64,000 nucleotides of DNA, taken from positions 62,001-126,000 of the forward strand of contig NZ_JABTEL010000002.1 of assembly GCF_013285155.1 (NCBI RefSeq), read 5' to 3'. The DNA comes from Winogradskyella undariae. Lineage in GTDB: Bacteria; Bacteroidota; Bacteroidia; Flavobacteriales; Flavobacteriaceae. The translations under genes and the position numbers were made by a program. The notes under the pieces were generated by a model. It had not been told where the DNA came from and searched no databases. It saw only the letters and a list, made by a program, of their open reading frames with translations. This document shows, piece after piece, positions 54,511 to 64,000 of this stretch (position 1 is the first letter of the stretch; each line of letters opens with the position of its first letter).

Positions 54511-56124
54511 ATGATATTAAATTTAATAAATATAAAAACATTAAAGAATATTAGCAGTCATCCGCTAATAAAGCTTTGTGTAATTACAATTCTATACCTT
54601 CTGTTGTCAAAACATTTGTATGCGCAACAAAGTGATCTTGTTTTAAAGGCAGAAGAGCTCGTTTATTCTAATCCGGTTGAAGCTATAAAAATAGCAGACC
54701 ACATCTTAAATATTAGTCAAAAACCTAATGAAAATGCAACTGCTAACTTGCTATTGGCTAAAAGTTATATGGCCAAAGGGGATTATGATAATGCTATTGT
54801 TTATGCCTTTGATGAGGTCAAACAATTAGAAGAAGTAGATGTAAATACACGAATAGAAAATAATATTATTAAGGCTAGACTATTACGAAAACTATATTTA
54901 GATCCCCAATCTATAGAGTGTCTCAATAAAGCAAGAGCTTTAAATTCGGAAATTTTATTAGAAAAAGACCGTTTTGAATATCATATTTTTTTAGAACATA
55001 TAAATATGCTTCTAGACAGGCTCAAGATTAATGAAGCCATAACGGAGCTAAAAGAGAAGGAAATTCAATTTAAAAGTTTTTTAGATAATAACGAAAATGA
55101 AAAAAGAACGTATTATTTATTAACTACAAAAGCATATAATAGTTTAAATCAGTACGATTCTGCTTTTGTATATATGGATAAAACATTTGAGTTATTAAAT
55201 ACGTCTCAAAATAATAACTTGTATGAAAAAGCCTTAACCTATAAGGAATCAGGACTGTTATATCTTCAGAATAAAGAATTTAAAAAAAGTAAAGAAACCT
55301 TATTTATTGCATTACAATTTGGTGAAATTTTAGATAATCAGTTTTTATTAGAGCAGATACACAGAGATTTAGCAATTAACTATTTGGCATCTAATCAGAA
55401 TAATCAACATAACGTATATTATAAAAAGTTTTTAAATCTAAATAATTCAATAGAGGAAATAGAGCAACAATCTGTTAATACGTATTTCAATATTATTAGT
55501 AGACAAGAAGAAAGCCAACTAGAAAGTTATAAATCAAAATACAATCAGTACTTATTCATTTCATTTGCAGTTGCCATATTTATTATCATTATTGGGATTT
55601 TAATTCTTATAAAAAGCGAAAACATTAAAAAGCGTAAAAGAGAGATTATTAATTATTTAGAAGTAAGTCGGAATATTTTTACAAAAGTAAAACCGACACA
55701 AAATGTACAGAAACAGGCCAATAAACGGTTAGTAATACCCGAAGAAACCGAGCAAAATATTATATTAAAGCTTCAGCGTTTTGAAAAATCGTTAAAATAC
55801 TTAAGTAAAGATATGTCGCTTGCATTATTAGCAGGTCAATTTGAAACCAACACCAAGTATCTTTCTGAAATTATTAATAAAAACTATAACGATAATTTTA
55901 ACACCTTTATAAATAAACTCAGAGTAAACTATATAATTGAAAAATTAAAAAATGATACCAATTACATAAATTATAAAATTAGTTTTCTAGCCGATGAAAG
56001 TGGTTTCTCATCACATAGTAACTTTACTACTGTATTTAAGGGAATCGTGGGTATGTCTCCAGCGACATTCATAAATTTACTAAAAATAGAACGGGAGGAA
56101 ATTTTAAATAATAAAGAAACTTAA
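54511..56124 (+). CDS. TPR-containing transmembrane AraC-type regulator
   Basis: A 537-residue membrane-anchored regulator. An N-terminal hydrophobic segment (LCVITILYLLLSKHLYAQ) exports a TPR domain of about 300 residues (NPVEAIKIADHILNIS, AKSYMAKGDYDNAIVYAFDE, LYEKALTYKESGLLYLQNKE). A second membrane helix (LFISFAVAIFIIIIGILILI, near residue 355) returns the chain to the cytoplasm. The C-terminal AraC DNA-binding domain has LAGQFETNTKYLSEIINKNY and FLADESGFSSHSNFTTVFKG then MSPATF. I use ATG 54511; a TTG 18 bases earlier lies in a promoter-like ATTTGC. Its stop shares a base with the next ATG. It probably senses an extracytoplasmic cue and controls nearby surface genes. Confidence 0.88.
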   Translation: MILNLINIKTLKNISSHPLIKLCVITILYLLLSKHLYAQQSDLVLKAEELVYSNPVEAIKIADHILNISQKPNENATANLLLAKSYMAKGDYDNAIVYAFDEVKQLEEVDVNTRIENNIIKARLLRKLYLDPQSIECLNKARALNSEILLEKDRFEYHIFLEHINMLLDRLKINEAITELKEKEIQFKSFLDNNENEKRTYYLLTTKAYNSLNQYDSAFVYMDKTFELLNTSQNNNLYEKALTYKESGLLYLQNKEFKKSKETLFIALQFGEILDNQFLLEQIHRDLAINYLASNQNNQHNVYYKKFLNLNNSIEEIEQQSVNTYFNIISRQEESQLESYKSKYNQYLFISFAVAIFIIIIGILILIKSENIKKRKREIINYLEVSRNIFTKVKPTQNVQKQANKRLVIPEETEQNIILKLQRFEKSLKYLSKDMSLALLAGQFETNTKYLSEIINKNYNDNFNTFINKLRVNYIIEKLKNDTNYINYKISFLADESGFSSHSNFTTVFKGIVGMSPATFINLLKIEREEILNNKET

Positions 56125-57281
56125 TGGGTTTGAAATTTAAATATTATCTTCTTCTTGGTGTGTTTGTTCTCATAACACCTTCTCTTTTTGCTATTCAATT
56201 ACCAGAACAGCAAGGGGACAGTTTAGTAAAAGAAGCTACAAAAGCAGTTTATAAAGACCCTAACAGATCTATTGAATTAGCTTTGACGGTCTATGACAAT
56301 AGCTCTTATTCTATACAAACGAGGACTAATGCGTTAATGGTCGTTTCTACAGCTTACACATCAAAAAGAGATTATCAAAAAGCTTTAGATTATATCATTA
56401 AAGCTAATGAGTTTTCTAGTCAAATTGACAATGAAAAACTGCAAATAGAAATGTTATTTAAAACAGGAATTCTATATCAGCAACTCAAAATTTATGACAA
56501 GGCCATAGAGTATATGGAGGAAGTTGAAAAAAGATGTTTAAATTATTCAGATAGAGATGTTGTTGGAGGAACCTTAGCATCTAGTTATCTAGTAAAAGGA
56601 TTTGTATATAAAGACAATTTAAATTGTGATATTGCAATAGCGTTTTTTGAAAAAGGGCTAAAAGAGTACGAAAGACTTGGTAAACACCATCATAATAGAA
56701 GTATAGGATATTATAATAAAGGAAATTGCCAAATATTACTTTCGGAATATGCCAATGCAAAAGAGAGCTTTAATAAGTCAATTGAATTAGCAAATATTGA
56801 AAATGCTAGTAGCTTAGTTTCATTTGCGGAAAAAGGTATGGCAGAAGTACATACATTAGAAGGCAAATATGAAGCTTCTGTGTTGCTCTTACAATCTGCT
56901 TTAGATAAATCTAAAAATGTAGGGGATTTAGTTTTAAACTTAGGGATATACAAAGGGCTATTTGAGAATTATTTAGCCTTAAACCGATGGGATGAATATC
57001 AAAAATACTACGAGCTATTTTTAAAGACACAATTAGAAATAAAAAAATCTGAACGCAACTCTCTAAGCGTATCAATTATTGAAAATTCTAAAAATTTAAA
57101 TGAAGAATTAAATGATATTCAATCGCAATTTAGAAATAGAATTTACTTGTTAATTTTAATTGTATTAACATTCATTATTGTCGTTGTTTTGATAGAAGTT
57201 AAAAACAAAAACGCAATTAAAGCACTACAACAAAAAATAGAAAGCACTCAAAGCATAAAACCTTCGATTAAAATTAAATAG
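56124..57281 (+). CDS. TPR membrane protein without output domain
   Basis: A 385-residue protein with a signal peptide (YYLLLGVFVLITPSLFA) and TPR repeats over most of its length (QKALDYIIKANEFSSQ, IGYYNKGNCQILLSEYANAK). One membrane helix lies near residue 350 (IYLLILIVLTFIIVVVLIEV), and the cytoplasmic tail of about 25 residues is basic. It has the build of the preceding TPR-AraC protein without the DNA-binding domain. The two genes overlap by one base (TAATG), so they are made together. It may be a partner or inhibitor of the regulator; that is inference. Confidence 0.8.
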   Translation: MGLKFKYYLLLGVFVLITPSLFAIQLPEQQGDSLVKEATKAVYKDPNRSIELALTVYDNSSYSIQTRTNALMVVSTAYTSKRDYQKALDYIIKANEFSSQIDNEKLQIEMLFKTGILYQQLKIYDKAIEYMEEVEKRCLNYSDRDVVGGTLASSYLVKGFVYKDNLNCDIAIAFFEKGLKEYERLGKHHHNRSIGYYNKGNCQILLSEYANAKESFNKSIELANIENASSLVSFAEKGMAEVHTLEGKYEASVLLLQSALDKSKNVGDLVLNLGIYKGLFENYLALNRWDEYQKYYELFLKTQLEIKKSERNSLSVSIIENSKNLNEELNDIQSQFRNRIYLLILIVLTFIIVVVLIEVKNKNAIKALQQKIESTQSIKPSIKIK

Positions 57282-57343
57282 CATAATATATTGTCTTAAG
57301 GCATTGTAAATCATGTTTTTATGCATTTATTTTGGCTGTTAGA

Positions 57344-57353
57344 TTTCGGGAAA
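57344..57353 (+). promoter_or_regulatory. shared surface-gene upstream element, copy B
   Basis: TTTCGGGAAA preceded by TTTTGGCTGTTAGA, the same core and TTTTGGCT flank as at 51059-51068. It lies 80 bases before the start of the giant surface protein gene. Confidence 0.4.
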
Positions 57354-57433
57354 AAATAAAGACTTAAGCTATATGTATTAATCATATTAATATATATTTA
57401 GCATTGAATTATTAATTCTGAAATTGATTTAAC

Positions 57434-60400
57434 ATGAGAAACAAATTACAAAAGTCAGTTGCAAGAGAATCCAGCTTTTCTTCGATTGCAATGTTTAAAA
57501 AAAGAAATTTCCGTTTTGCCTTTACATTATTTTTATTAATTTCAGTAAAAGGATTTGCGCAATTAAATGAAACTTTTGATAGCGGTATTCCTGCAACATG
57601 GACACTCATTGGAAATGGAGTTGGTGCTGTTGGTTGGAGTACAACTACCGACGGCTATTTAAGTACAAATGGTGTTTCAATAAATCCGAGTTCAGATAAT
57701 ATAGGTGATCAAAATACAGCTCAGTATTTTTTGATTACACCGCAAATTACTATTCCAGAAAATGGGGAAATTCAATTCTATACAAAACAGTCTAATGAAG
57801 CAGATAATGGAGCGCAATATGAAATTAGACTTTCTACGGCAGCACAACCCGATATAAATGGATTTAATATTCCTCTTCAATCATATACAGAATCTACCTT
57901 AAATATAGGTAGTCAAACATCTTATGAAAAAAAGGTCGTAGAGATACCGACTTCAATTCCGGCTGGATTAGAAATATATATAGCATTTGTAACTATAAAC
58001 ACTCAAAATGGAGCAACACCAACTGGTGATGAATGGTTTGTAGATGAGTTTTCTATCTTAGAAGGTTGTATCGAAGTCATAGATGATACTGTAACAATTG
58101 ATGCCATAACGGTAGATACTGCGGAGGTTAGTTGGACGCATCCAACCGCAACTAATTTTGAAATTCAAATTCTTCCAACAGGAGGTGTTCCAGCAGATAG
58201 TGGTATTCCTGTAACAGGAACAAGTTATGCTTTAATGAATCTTGACCCTGAAACTGAATTTGATATTTATATCGCTGCTGTTTGTGATAACGATACACAG
58301 AGCGCTTTTACGGGACCATATACGTTTGAAACTCTAAAATATGGTCTGTCCTGTGACACTCCTATTAGTATTCCAAATATTTCATCAACGCCTTATATTT
58401 TTACAGACAATTTAGCTAATTGGGCAAATCCAGATGTAAGCTACACGACACAAGGTTCTAATTGTATATCGGGTGCTAGTTCAACAAATTATTTAAATGG
58501 AGATAAAGTGTTTTTTACATATACTCCGACACAAGATGAATTAATATCATTGACTCAAACTACTTTTGACGGAGGTGACCAATCAAATAACTGTTATAAT
58601 GCGCTCAGTACCCTTCTCGTATATGATAGCTGTGCCTCTGTTGGTGTTAATTGTATTGCAGGTGTAAATACGACTAATGGTTTCGAACCAAAATCTATAG
58701 ATAATTTATTTGTAGAAGCAGGTGAAACTTATGTTATTGTAGTCTCTACCTTATTTTCATCTGGAGCAGGTATGTGTTTTGAATTAGAAATTTCTGGAGG
58801 CACATGTGCACCACCAGCTGATTTTACTTACAACGGTTTAACAGAAAACAGTGTAGAGTTTTCTTGGGATAATATTGGTGGTTTTGCAGATACTTGGGAG
58901 TATGTTGTTGTTCCTACAGGTGCTGGTGAGCCAACAGGTGCTGGTACTCCAACGAATTCAAATATTGGGAATCTTATTAATACAGGATTGACAACTGCTA
59001 CAACATACGATTTTTATGTGAGATCTATATGCGATGGCACACCTGGTGATTGGAGTAATCCAAGTGTATTTACAACGCAGTGTACGTCGTTTGATCTTCC
59101 TTATTTTACAGATTTTAATAATGCTACGGACGAAAATCCGGAGCCTTGTTGGACTACTATTGATGCTAATGGTGATGGTGTTACTTGGAATTTTATTGGT
59201 GGATGGGCTACCGTTCGAACTGAAAGCGCACGCTATGAAAATAACGATATGTACGTGTCTCCACGAATGAATTTTGACGGTACACCAAAACGTATACGCT
59301 ATAAACATAGATCAACACAAGGAGCATCAACATATACCGTAAAATTATCTACAACAGGTGTAGGTGTAGATGATTTTACTACTGTAGTGTTACCAGCAAC
59401 AACAATTAACAATACAAGTTTTCAAGAAATCATTGTGGATTTACCCGAAGACATTGTGGGCGAAGTTAATATTGCGTGGATTGTTGAACCTAATACAACC
59501 GAAACAGCTTTAAGATTTACTATCGATGATGTAAATATTGAAGATAAACCCACTTGTCCAGATCCTTTAAACCCATTCGTACTTCAAATTACAGACGATT
59601 CGGCTTGGTTATTTTGGAACCCTGGTGATGAAGAAACGGAATGGGAAGTCGCTATTCAAGATTTAAATTCAGGTTTGCCTACCGAATTAGGAATTATTAC
59701 CTCAAGTAATTTTCCATATATGGCAAATGATTTAGAGTCTGGTAATAGATATGAATTTTACGTAAGAGCTGTTTGTGCAGAGGATGACCAAAGTCAGTGG
59801 GTTGGGCCAATTACATTTACAACCTTATGTACGTCTTATGACACGCCGTTTTATGAAAGTTTTGATGATGAAGATTTAGATACTCAAAAATTCTGTTGGA
59901 AAATTACAGATGCCAATAATGATGGAACAGCATGGATGATTGATGATTATCATGCCGTTATGCAAACATCCATATTTACACCTCCAACGAGTTTTAATGA
60001 CTATTTAATTTCACCAGCTATAAATTTAGATGGGACTCCAAAAGCCTTAAAATTTAATGTTAGAGCAGATTTTTCATTATTTTCTAGTGCAACACGTTTT
60101 GGTTTAGAGGTATTAATGTCTACAACAAACACAAGTCCAGGTAGTTTTTCAGTGATTTCACCCTTAGAAATCATATCTAATAGTACGTATGAAGAAAAAA
60201 CGATAATTGTAGAAGGTACCGGAACGGTTTACTTTGCATTTAGAGTGCCTCCAGAATTTACAGGAATTTGGTCTATGCTAAGTATAGACGATGTGAGTAT
60301 AACTGACGCTCCAGCTTGTGTTAATCCATCTGATTTAGTTGTAAATACAACGACAGAAACTACAGCAGATTTATCGTGGTCTCTTGGGTATGATGAAACA

Positions 60401-63400
60401 GCTTGGAATATTGTTGTACAATCAGCAGGATCTGGTGTACCAACTGAAGATGGAACAGCTGTTGAAACAACTAGTTATTTGGCAACCGATTTAATGCCGG
60501 ATACTGAATATGAATTTTATGTTATGTCTGATTGTGGTGATGGTACTAGCGATTGGATTGGGCCAATGCAGTTTAGAACATTATGTACGTCGTTTCCAAG
60601 CCCTTTTGTAGAAACCTTCAATACAGATTCTGACTCAGCTGACTGTTGGCAAGTAGTAAATAACAATCAAGACTATTACTTTTGGCAATTAAATAGTTCG
60701 GTATTTCCTTACGAAGGAAATCAATCTGCAGCCGTTACTACAACTACAAATGGAAGCAGTGACGATTGGTTGATTTCTCCAACAATTTCAATTACTGAAA
60801 ATCAACGTTTACGATTCTATTATAGAGCAGCTAGTGTCTATTATATTGAAGATTTAGAAGTTTTATTGTCTACCAATGGAACAGGTTTGGATGAATTTAC
60901 AACAGTTTTATATGATTCCGATGATGACCCTGTAATAATTAGTAATGAGGAATATAGAGTTAAAATAATAAACTTTCCAGAAGGTGTAAGTGGTGATATA
61001 AATATAGCATTCCATGTGCCGTATTTTCCACCTAGTCCTGCAGGATATCGTGGTTATGTATTAGCCATAGATAATGTGAATATTGAAGATGTTCCAGAAT
61101 GTGCACAGCCTTCAAATGTAACATTAAACAACATTACAGATACAGAAGTGGAAGTAGGCTGGGATGTAAATGGTGATGAAACAGAATGGGAAATTTCAGT
61201 GCAACCATCAGGAACTCCGGCTCCTGTTGGAGATACGGATCCAGCTTATTTATATAATGCTTCAACAAATCCGTTTACAATTACAGGGTTAGAGGCTTCA
61301 ACAATGTATGATATTTACATTAGAGCAGTTTGTGATGGAAATAATGGCGAGTGGACAGCACCAGAAATCTTGACCACAAAATGTAGTTTCGATAACTTGT
61401 GTCAATATACCTTTATACTAACTAGTGATTGGAGTATATCTGCATCACTAGATATCACTCAAAATAATCAAGTAACACAATCATTGCCATTTAATGGAGA
61501 AGATGCCGAAGAGTTTACGGTCTTTTTATGTTCAGGTGTTGAATTTTCAGTATTCTTTGGTACTTTAGGAAGTGCTCAATCACAATATGAAAATTACCAA
61601 TTTGAAATTTTAAATAGCGAAGGAGTTTCAGTATACCTAAGTCCTTTAAATATTCCGCTAAGAAGAACCGTTTATGAAGGTACAGCAATTTGTGGTGTAA
61701 TTTCTTGTCCACAACCTACTGATTTAGCGATTAGCGATACAAATGTGATGACTTGGACTCCTGGAGGCAGTGAAACAGAGTGGGAGGTTGCTATTCAATC
61801 TATTGAAAATGGAACATTACCAGAATCAGGAACCATTGTTTCAACAAATTCGTATACACCAACCGCTGCAGATTTTAATGATCCTAATGCTGCGACTTAT
61901 GAGTATTTTGTAAGAGCAGTTTGTAGTGCTGAAGGTGAAAGTTATTGGTCAGGTCCTTTCGATTTTGTAAGAAATGATGATGTGACAACAGCGATTACCC
62001 TACCTATAAATTCAGATGAATCTTGTGATCTTAAAGTCACGGAGGTCTCATTTGTTGATGCAACAGTATCATCTGAAACCATGAGTTGTGATGGAACAAA
62101 TGGTGGTGATGTTTGGTTTGATTTTACGGCTGAATCACTAGTACATATTATTGAAGTCAATGGATTTACTGGAAACTTTTATGATACTAGTGGAGATATG
62201 CCTTATCCTGTCGTTACAATGACACTTTACAAAGACAATGGTGGCAGTCTGCAAGAAATAGCTTGTACTTATGATAAAGTTTTAGTGGCAATGTACGCTT
62301 CAGAGTTAGTTGTTGGTGAAAATTATAAATTAAGATTAACATTAAATAGTTCAGAGCCTAATGATCGTAGATTTCAAGTTTGTTTAAGAACGCCTTTAGA
62401 TCTTTGTGATGTTGAAACGGTTAATGGTGGTTTTGAAGAACCTGGTTTAGATTATCTAAGTGGTATTACTTCAATAGCTGCTATTGAGCCTATGCCAGGT
62501 TGGAGATCAAGTATAGATTGGCAAGCGATTTTTATATGGGAAGGATTAAATGCACCTGGTTTTGAAGCTTATGAAGGCAGTCAATGTGTGCAATTACTAT
62601 CAGATGAAAATGAACCTATAGATCCTGAAGATCCAAATGTTAGAGGGTACTATAGAGATTTTGATACATCAGAAATAACGTTATATGATTTTAGTTATGC
62701 ACACCTTGCAAGAGCTGAGAATAGTATAGTACAATTATTAGCAGGTTCTCCAGGTGGACCTTACACGCTCATCAGTGAAAATTTAGCAGAAGTCCAAGCT
62801 TGGACACTTATCTCAGGTGAATATGAAGTTCCAGAAGGTCAGGATGTAACCCGATTTGTTTTTAGAGCTGTGGGTGATAATGTCATAGGGAATATATTAG
62901 ATGCTGTTAGTTTTACGGCAAACAATACCATTATTACAGAACCATTTGTGGTAGACTGTGACAATGTTATTGCTAATGTAGAAGCCAATGGAGTAGGAAC
63001 ATGGATTCCAAGTGAAACTAATCCAGGGTCAGTTACAATAACAGACTCTGATAGTAGATCAACGTCTATAACTAATTTTGTACAACCAGGAGTTTATATT
63101 TTTACATGGCAAACGTCTTACTGTTCATACGATATAGAAATCACGTACAACGGCATTTCTGACACACCAGAAGTTACGAGTCCAGTTGAGTATTGTTTAA
63201 ATGATACCGGCGCACAACTTACAGCTACACCTTCAGATACATACAGTTTAATGTGGTTCACACAATCAACCGGAGGTACAGGAAGTGCAACGGCACCAAC
63301 ACCAGATACCTCAGTGGTAAACACCACATCCTATTATGCTGCTTATGTAGATACAGAAGGTTGTGAAGGCCCACGAGCAGAAATCGAAGTGGTAGTGAGC

Positions 63401-64000
63401 GATTCATTTACACCAGAACTCACATTTACTTACGAAGATGTATGTGTGGTTTCAACAGTAAATCCAGTGCCAAGTTTAAGTACAAATTTTGCCACAGGCG
63501 GGACCTTCACATCAGCAACTTTAACGGTAGATGCAACCACAGGTGCTGTAGATATGACATCAGCCACAGCAGGAGAACATGACATTATATATACCTACGA
63601 TGGAGATACAGAAACATGTACTTCTGCCGGAGCTTATACCGCAACACTAAATTTAATAGCTGCTACAACCCCTGTAACAACGTTTGACTATGGATCATCA
63701 CCTTATTGTGAATTAGAAACATCAACGGTATTACCGAATGTTTCTTCAGGATTTACAATAGGTGGTGTATATAGTTCAACAACCTTAACGGTTGATGCCA
63801 ATACAGGAGCTATTGATTTATCTACAGCAACAGCAGGAAGTCATGAGGTGACTTACACTGTCGAAGCTGATGAGGCTAACTGTTCAGATACAGGTTTAAC
63901 AACCACCACAATAGAAATTACAGCAAGTACCACACCAGTAACGGACTTCAGTTATGTAGAAGATATTTATTGTGCCGATAGTAGCTCTATTTTGCCAGAA
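57434..64000 (+). CDS. giant fibronectin type III surface protein, 3' end outside the window
   Basis: The frame is open from ATG 57434 to the window edge (2189 residues seen). The N-terminal region is MRNKLQKSVARESSFSSIAM, then FKKRNFRFAFTLFLLISVKG, a signal peptide with a long polar start; ATG 57491 is an alternative. A choice-of-anchor J-like sandwich follows (LNETFDSGIPATWTLIGNG). Next come at least five modules that pair a fibronectin III unit (TAEVSWTHPTATNFEIQILP, TEWEVAIQDLNSGLPTELGI) with a further sandwich opening LCTSF. From about 63160 the repeats change to an Ig-like unit and then 85-88-residue units (LTVDATTGAVDMTSATAGEH). A T9SS sorting domain is expected beyond the edge but not seen. 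It follows the TPR regulator pair. Confidence 0.9.
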   Translation, partial: MRNKLQKSVARESSFSSIAMFKKRNFRFAFTLFLLISVKGFAQLNETFDSGIPATWTLIGNGVGAVGWSTTTDGYLSTNGVSINPSSDNIGDQNTAQYFLITPQITIPENGEIQFYTKQSNEADNGAQYEIRLSTAAQPDINGFNIPLQSYTESTLNIGSQTSYEKKVVEIPTSIPAGLEIYIAFVTINTQNGATPTGDEWFVDEFSILEGCIEVIDDTVTIDAITVDTAEVSWTHPTATNFEIQILPTGGVPADSGIPVTGTSYALMNLDPETEFDIYIAAVCDNDTQSAFTGPYTFETLKYGLSCDTPISIPNISSTPYIFTDNLANWANPDVSYTTQGSNCISGASSTNYLNGDKVFFTYTPTQDELISLTQTTFDGGDQSNNCYNALSTLLVYDSCASVGVNCIAGVNTTNGFEPKSIDNLFVEAGETYVIVVSTLFSSGAGMCFELEISGGTCAPPADFTYNGLTENSVEFSWDNIGGFADTWEYVVVPTGAGEPTGAGTPTNSNIGNLINTGLTTATTYDFYVRSICDGTPGDWSNPSVFTTQCTSFDLPYFTDFNNATDENPEPCWTTIDANGDGVTWNFIGGWATVRTESARYENNDMYVSPRMNFDGTPKRIRYKHRSTQGASTYTVKLSTTGVGVDDFTTVVLPATTINNTSFQEIIVDLPEDIVGEVNIAWIVEPNTTETALRFTIDDVNIEDKPTCPDPLNPFVLQITDDSAWLFWNPGDEETEWEVAIQDLNSGLPTELGIITSSNFPYMANDLESGNRYEFYVRAVCAEDDQSQWVGPITFTTLCTSYDTPFYESFDDEDLDTQKFCWKITDANNDGTAWMIDDYHAVMQTSIFTPPTSFNDYLISPAINLDGTPKALKFNVRADFSLFSSATRFGLEVLMSTTNTSPGSFSVISPLEIISNSTYEEKTIIVEGTGTVYFAFRVPPEFTGIWSMLSIDDVSITDAPACVNPSDLVVNTTTETTADLSWSLGYDETAWNIVVQSAGSGVPTEDGTAVETTSYLATDLMPDTEYEFYVMSDCGDGTSDWIGPMQFRTLCTSFPSPFVETFNTDSDSADCWQVVNNNQDYYFWQLNSSVFPYEGNQSAAVTTTTNGSSDDWLISPTISITENQRLRFYYRAASVYYIEDLEVLLSTNGTGLDEFTTVLYDSDDDPVIISNEEYRVKIINFPEGVSGDINIAFHVPYFPPSPAGYRGYVLAIDNVNIEDVPECAQPSNVTLNNITDTEVEVGWDVNGDETEWEISVQPSGTPAPVGDTDPAYLYNASTNPFTITGLEASTMYDIYIRAVCDGNNGEWTAPEILTTKCSFDNLCQYTFILTSDWSISASLDITQNNQVTQSLPFNGEDAEEFTVFLCSGVEFSVFFGTLGSAQSQYENYQFEILNSEGVSVYLSPLNIPLRRTVYEGTAICGVISCPQPTDLAISDTNVMTWTPGGSETEWEVAIQSIENGTLPESGTIVSTNSYTPTAADFNDPNAATYEYFVRAVCSAEGESYWSGPFDFVRNDDVTTAITLPINSDESCDLKVTEVSFVDATVSSETMSCDGTNGGDVWFDFTAESLVHIIEVNGFTGNFYDTSGDMPYPVVTMTLYKDNGGSLQEIACTYDKVLVAMYASELVVGENYKLRLTLNSSEPNDRRFQVCLRTPLDLCDVETVNGGFEEPGLDYLSGITSIAAIEPMPGWRSSIDWQAIFIWEGLNAPGFEAYEGSQCVQLLSDENEPIDPEDPNVRGYYRDFDTSEITLYDFSYAHLARAENSIVQLLAGSPGGPYTLISENLAEVQAWTLISGEYEVPEGQDVTRFVFRAVGDNVIGNILDAVSFTANNTIITEPFVVDCDNVIANVEANGVGTWIPSETNPGSVTITDSDSRSTSITNFVQPGVYIFTWQTSYCSYDIEITYNGISDTPEVTSPVEYCLNDTGAQLTATPSDTYSLMWFTQSTGGTGSATAPTPDTSVVNTTSYYAAYVDTEGCEGPRAEIEVVVSDSFTPELTFTYEDVCVVSTVNPVPSLSTNFATGGTFTSATLTVDATTGAVDMTSATAGEHDIIYTYDGDTETCTSAGAYTATLNLIAATTPVTTFDYGSSPYCELETSTVLPNVSSGFTIGGVYSSTTLTVDANTGAIDLSTATAGSHEVTYTVEADEANCSDTGLTTTTIEITASTTPVTDFSYVEDIYCADSSSILPE

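Noticed and set aside
58958..59308. 116-codon minus-strand frame inside the giant surface gene
   Set aside because: Its low-complexity, Cys/Ile-rich composition is the complement of the fibronectin repeats.

Overview
The window comes from a low-GC Gram-negative of the Bacteroidota, almost certainly a marine-type flavobacterium (family Flavobacteriaceae). The reasons are the type IX secretion (T9SS) sorting domains, PorP/SprF, a fused CcoNO oxidase subunit, DUF3467 after rpoC, bacillithiol synthesis, and repeated Bacteroidota-type -7 promoter elements (TAnnTTTG). No species is claimed. No insertion sequence, prophage, CRISPR array or rRNA was seen.

Layout. 1-4 kb: the 3' end of rpoC, a DUF3467 gene and prfC. 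4.3-19.8 kb: a cell-surface locus with an 11.9-kb adhesin gene (16 nearly identical 143-residue DUF11 units and a type B T9SS sorting domain), a PorP/SprF gene, a periplasmic OmpA/PD40 protein and a truncated copy of the latter. 19.9-22.3 kb: idi, a QueD/PTPS-family gene, manA, a small helical protein and tRNA-Thr. 22.5-28.6 kb: a DUF4369 lipoprotein, a DUF819 transporter, a four-gene operon (SPFH protein, DUF4177, PH-like membrane protein, ribbon-helix-helix protein) and two alpha/beta hydrolases. Between the SPFH operon and the first hydrolase lies a consensus sigma-54 promoter whose predicted start falls on the first base of a structured, terminator-ended RNA of about 108 nt. 28.7-38.1 kb: the complete cbb3 oxidase set (ccoI, then ccoS-ccoNO-ccoQ-ccoP-ccoG-ccoH and a TauE/SafE-like gene) with a divergent FNR-like regulator. 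Both oxidase promoters carry an FNR-type dyad at exactly the same distance from the -7 element. 38.2-49.9 kb: housekeeping genes (DEAD helicase, aldose epimerase family, truncated haemoglobin, mscL, ccsBA, a trans-sulfuration enzyme, DUF2490, pckA, bshB1) and tRNA-His. 50-64 kb: a second surface region with a decayed and an intact member of a tandemly duplicated T9SS type A protein, a TPR-AraC transmembrane regulator, a TPR-only partner that overlaps it by one base, and a very large fibronectin-type surface protein that runs off the window.

How the genes work together. CcsBA matures the c-type haems of the cbb3 oxidase, CcoI/CcoG/CcoH/CcoS assemble it, and the FNR-like protein probably switches it on when oxygen is low. 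PorP/SprF and the OmpA-like protein probably serve secretion or anchoring of the giant adhesin. The TPR-AraC/TPR pair probably controls the neighbouring surface proteins. The least explained item is the sigma-54-driven RNA; the autoregulated-looking SPFH operon and the shared upstream element of the surface genes come next.
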